Shown: piece by piece, positions 62,579 to 64,000 of the stretch
Layout of the letters: each line of letters opens with the position of its first letter
Position numbering within the stretch: the first letter of the stretch is position 1
NCBI GenBank assembly: GCA_017390475.1
Contig: JAFPBO010000008.1
Location: 186,001 to 250,000 of the forward strand
Length of the DNA stretch: 64,000 nt
Reading direction: 5' to 3'
Source: Loktanella sp.
Lineage (GTDB): Bacteria > Pseudomonadota > Alphaproteobacteria > Rhodobacterales > Rhodobacteraceae
The notes under the pieces: model-generated
Databases searched by the model: none
What the model was told of the DNA's origin: nothing
What the model saw: only the letters and a program-made list of their open reading frames with translations
Position numbers and translations under genes: made by a program

Positions 62579-64000
62579 ATGTCTGATCTGCGCAAAGTCA
62601 TCATCGATGGGACCGAGGTCGAAGTGAACGGGGCGATGACCCTGATTCAGGCCTGTGAAGTCGCTGGCATCGAAATCCCCCGCTTTTGCTATCACGAACG
62701 TCTGACCATCGCCGGCAATTGCCGCATGTGTCTGGTCGAGGTAGTCGGCGGCCCGCCGAAACCCGCAGCAAGCTGCGCGATGCAGGTCAAGGATCTGCGC
62801 CCCGGTCCCGAAGGCCAGCCGCCGGTGGTGAAAACCAACAGCCCGATGGTCAAAAAGGCCCGTGAAGGCGTGATGGAATTTCTGCTGATCAACCATCCGC
62901 TGGATTGCCCGATCTGCGATCAGGGCGGCGAATGCGATCTGCAGGATCAGGCGATGGCCTACGGCGTCGATTTTTCGCGCTACCGCGAACCCAAGCGCGC
63001 GACCGAGGATCTGAACCTTGGGCCGCTGGTCGAAACCCATATGACGCGCTGCATTTCCTGCACCCGCTGCGTGCGGTTCACGACTGAAGTTGCTGGCATT
63101 TCCCAGATGGGCCAGACGGGCCGGGGTGAAGATGCCGAAATAACCAGTTATTTGGGTGAAACGCTCGACAGCAATTTGCAGGGCAATATCATTGACCTGT
63201 GCCCGGTTGGTGCGCTGGTGTCGAAACCCTATGCCTTTACCGCCCGCCCATGGGAATTGACCAAGACGGAATCCATCGACGTGATGGATGCGCTGGGGTC
63301 GAACATCCGCGTGGATACGAAGGGCCGCGAAGTCATGCGCTTTCTGCCGCGCAACCATGACGGCGTGAACGAGGAATGGATTTCCGACAAGACCCGTTTC
63401 GTCTGGGACGGTCTGCGCAAGCAGCGTCTGGATACACCTTATATCCGCGAAAACGGCAAGCTGCGCAAAGCGACCTGGCCAGAGGCGCTGGAAGCTGCCG
63501 TGACTGCAATGAAGGGCAAGAAAATCGCCGGTCTGGTCGGTGATCTGGCCCCGGTAGAGGCTGCTTTTGCGCTGAAACAGTTGATCGAAGGGCAGGGCGG
63601 CAATGTCGAATGCCGCACCGATGGGGCAAAACTGCCCATTGGGAACCGGTCTGCCTATGTCGGGACAGCGGCAATTGAAGACATCGATACAGCACAGATG
63701 ATCCAGTTGATCGGCACCAACCCCCGCGTTGAGGCACCCGTGCTGAATGCGCGCATCCGCAAGGCCTGGGGGCGCGGCGCGACTGTTGGGCTGATCGGTG
63801 AAAATGCCGATCTGACCTATGATGTGGTCCATGTCGGCACAGACCGTCAGGCGCTGGTTGATACCGCGGCCAAAGATATGGGCAAAGTGACCGAGATGGA
63901 TAGCGTCGTCATCATCGGCATGGGCGCTTTGTGCGAGGCGGATGGCGAGGCGGTTCTGAGCCAGGCGATGACCCTGGCGGGTAAAACCAAATCCAAATTC
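62579..64000 (+). CDS. nuoG: NADH-quinone oxidoreductase subunit G, 5' part
   Basis: 474 codons, open to the right edge. ATG 62579 with AAAGG six bases before. N-terminal [2Fe-2S] ferredoxin-like domain: Cys37, Cys48, Cys51 and Cys66 ([20 protein letters not shown], then a further Cys). The His/Cys and four-Cys clusters follow ([41 protein letters not shown]). The molybdopterin-oxidoreductase-like region begins after about residue 230 and is cut by the window. Carries electrons from NuoF/E to NuoI/B. Confidence 0.97.
   Translation, partial: MSDLRKVIIDGTEVEVNGAMTLIQACEVAGIEIPRFCYHERLTIAGNCRMCLVEVVGGPPKPAASCAMQVKDLRPGPEGQPPVVKTNSPMVKKAREGVMEFLLINHPLDCPICDQGGECDLQDQAMAYGVDFSRYREPKRATEDLNLGPLVETHMTRCISCTRCVRFTTEVAGISQMGQTGRGEDAEITSYLGETLDSNLQGNIIDLCPVGALVSKPYAFTARPWELTKTESIDVMDALGSNIRVDTKGREVMRFLPRNHDGVNEEWISDKTRFVWDGLRKQRLDTPYIRENGKLRKATWPEALEAAVTAMKGKKIAGLVGDLAPVEAAFALKQLIEGQGGNVECRTDGAKLPIGNRSAYVGTAAIEDIDTAQMIQLIGTNPRVEAPVLNARIRKAWGRGATVGLIGENADLTYDVVHVGTDRQALVDTAAKDMGKVTEMDSVVIIGMGALCEADGEAVLSQAMTLAGKTKSKF

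Noticed and set aside
62504-63832. 442-codon minus-strand open frame at the right end
   Set aside because: It is the shadow of nuoG, whose Cys clusters and start are clear on the plus strand.
1-64000. CRISPR array
   Set aside because: No regularly spaced direct repeats with unique spacers were seen; the recurrent intergenic hairpins are too few and too far apart.
1-64000. tRNA or rRNA genes
   Set aside because: No cloverleaf with a TTCGA-type T-loop and acceptor pairing was recognised, though a covariance-model scan could not be run.

Overview
The window looks like chromosome of an alphaproteobacterium, most likely Rhodobacteraceae/Roseobacteraceae. The support is high GC (roughly 60-64 percent by eye), dense operons with many ATGA/TGATG start-stop overlaps, a nuo cluster with extra reading frames and an extended NuoE, and PntAB, peptide ABC and leucine-degradation genes typical of that group. 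No tRNA, rRNA or CRISPR array was recognised. The assignment comes from gene content only; no search was run.

Layout. 1-2.5 kb: 5' end of a TadG-like pilus protein, a lipoprotein lytic transglycosylase and an endonuclease/exonuclease/phosphatase family protein. 2.55-10.64 kb: a compact 8.1 kb Mu-like transposable element with TG...CA ends and flanking GCGC. It has repressor, Ner-like protein, MuA, MuB, two unknown early genes, GemA, a gpT major head protein, a frameshifted gpI protease/scaffold, a Mor-like regulator and one more small gene. No large terminase, portal, tail or lysis gene was seen, and the order differs from Mu. 10.6-21.9 kb: cytochrome b561, a CDP-alcohol phosphotransferase/sulfatase-fold pair, a CUT1 sugar-type ABC transporter, a flippase-like protein, a YihY/BrkB protein, kynureninase and an SDR. 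22.1-27.4 kb: pntAB, a dienelactone hydrolase, a small unknown protein, a Dps-like protein and a DUF1289 protein. 27.4-35.8 kb: a dipeptide/oligopeptide ABC transporter divergent from two M20 amidohydrolases. 36-45 kb: a multi-domain envelope protein, moaA, a lipoprotein, the operon glmU-glmS-PNPOx-like-alkD-like, gph and a DegT aminotransferase.

45.2-53.5 kb is a leucine/isovalerate catabolic (liu) operon: isovaleryl-CoA dehydrogenase, LprI-like protein, small membrane protein, MCC beta subunit, MCC alpha subunit, HMG-CoA lyase, enoyl-CoA hydratase. An AT-richer gene of unknown function with a C-terminal Rx4H (HEPN-like) motif sits exactly between the two MCC subunits, with GTGATG repeated at both junctions. 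53.6-64 kb is the first half of a complex I operon, nuoA-B-C-[sulfotransferase]-D-x-x-E-x-x-F-x-x-G (G runs off the edge). It contains seven interspersed non-core genes, including a membrane protein that shares the helix-hairpin-helix module fused to NuoE.

The two most unusual loci are the mini-Mu element, which has the parts list of a phage satellite (own mobility genes and own capsid, no visible packaging motor or tail), and the putative HEPN gene embedded in the liu operon. Both interpretations are inferences needing database and experimental tests. Several short intergenic hairpin repeats and perfect palindromes are also recorded.
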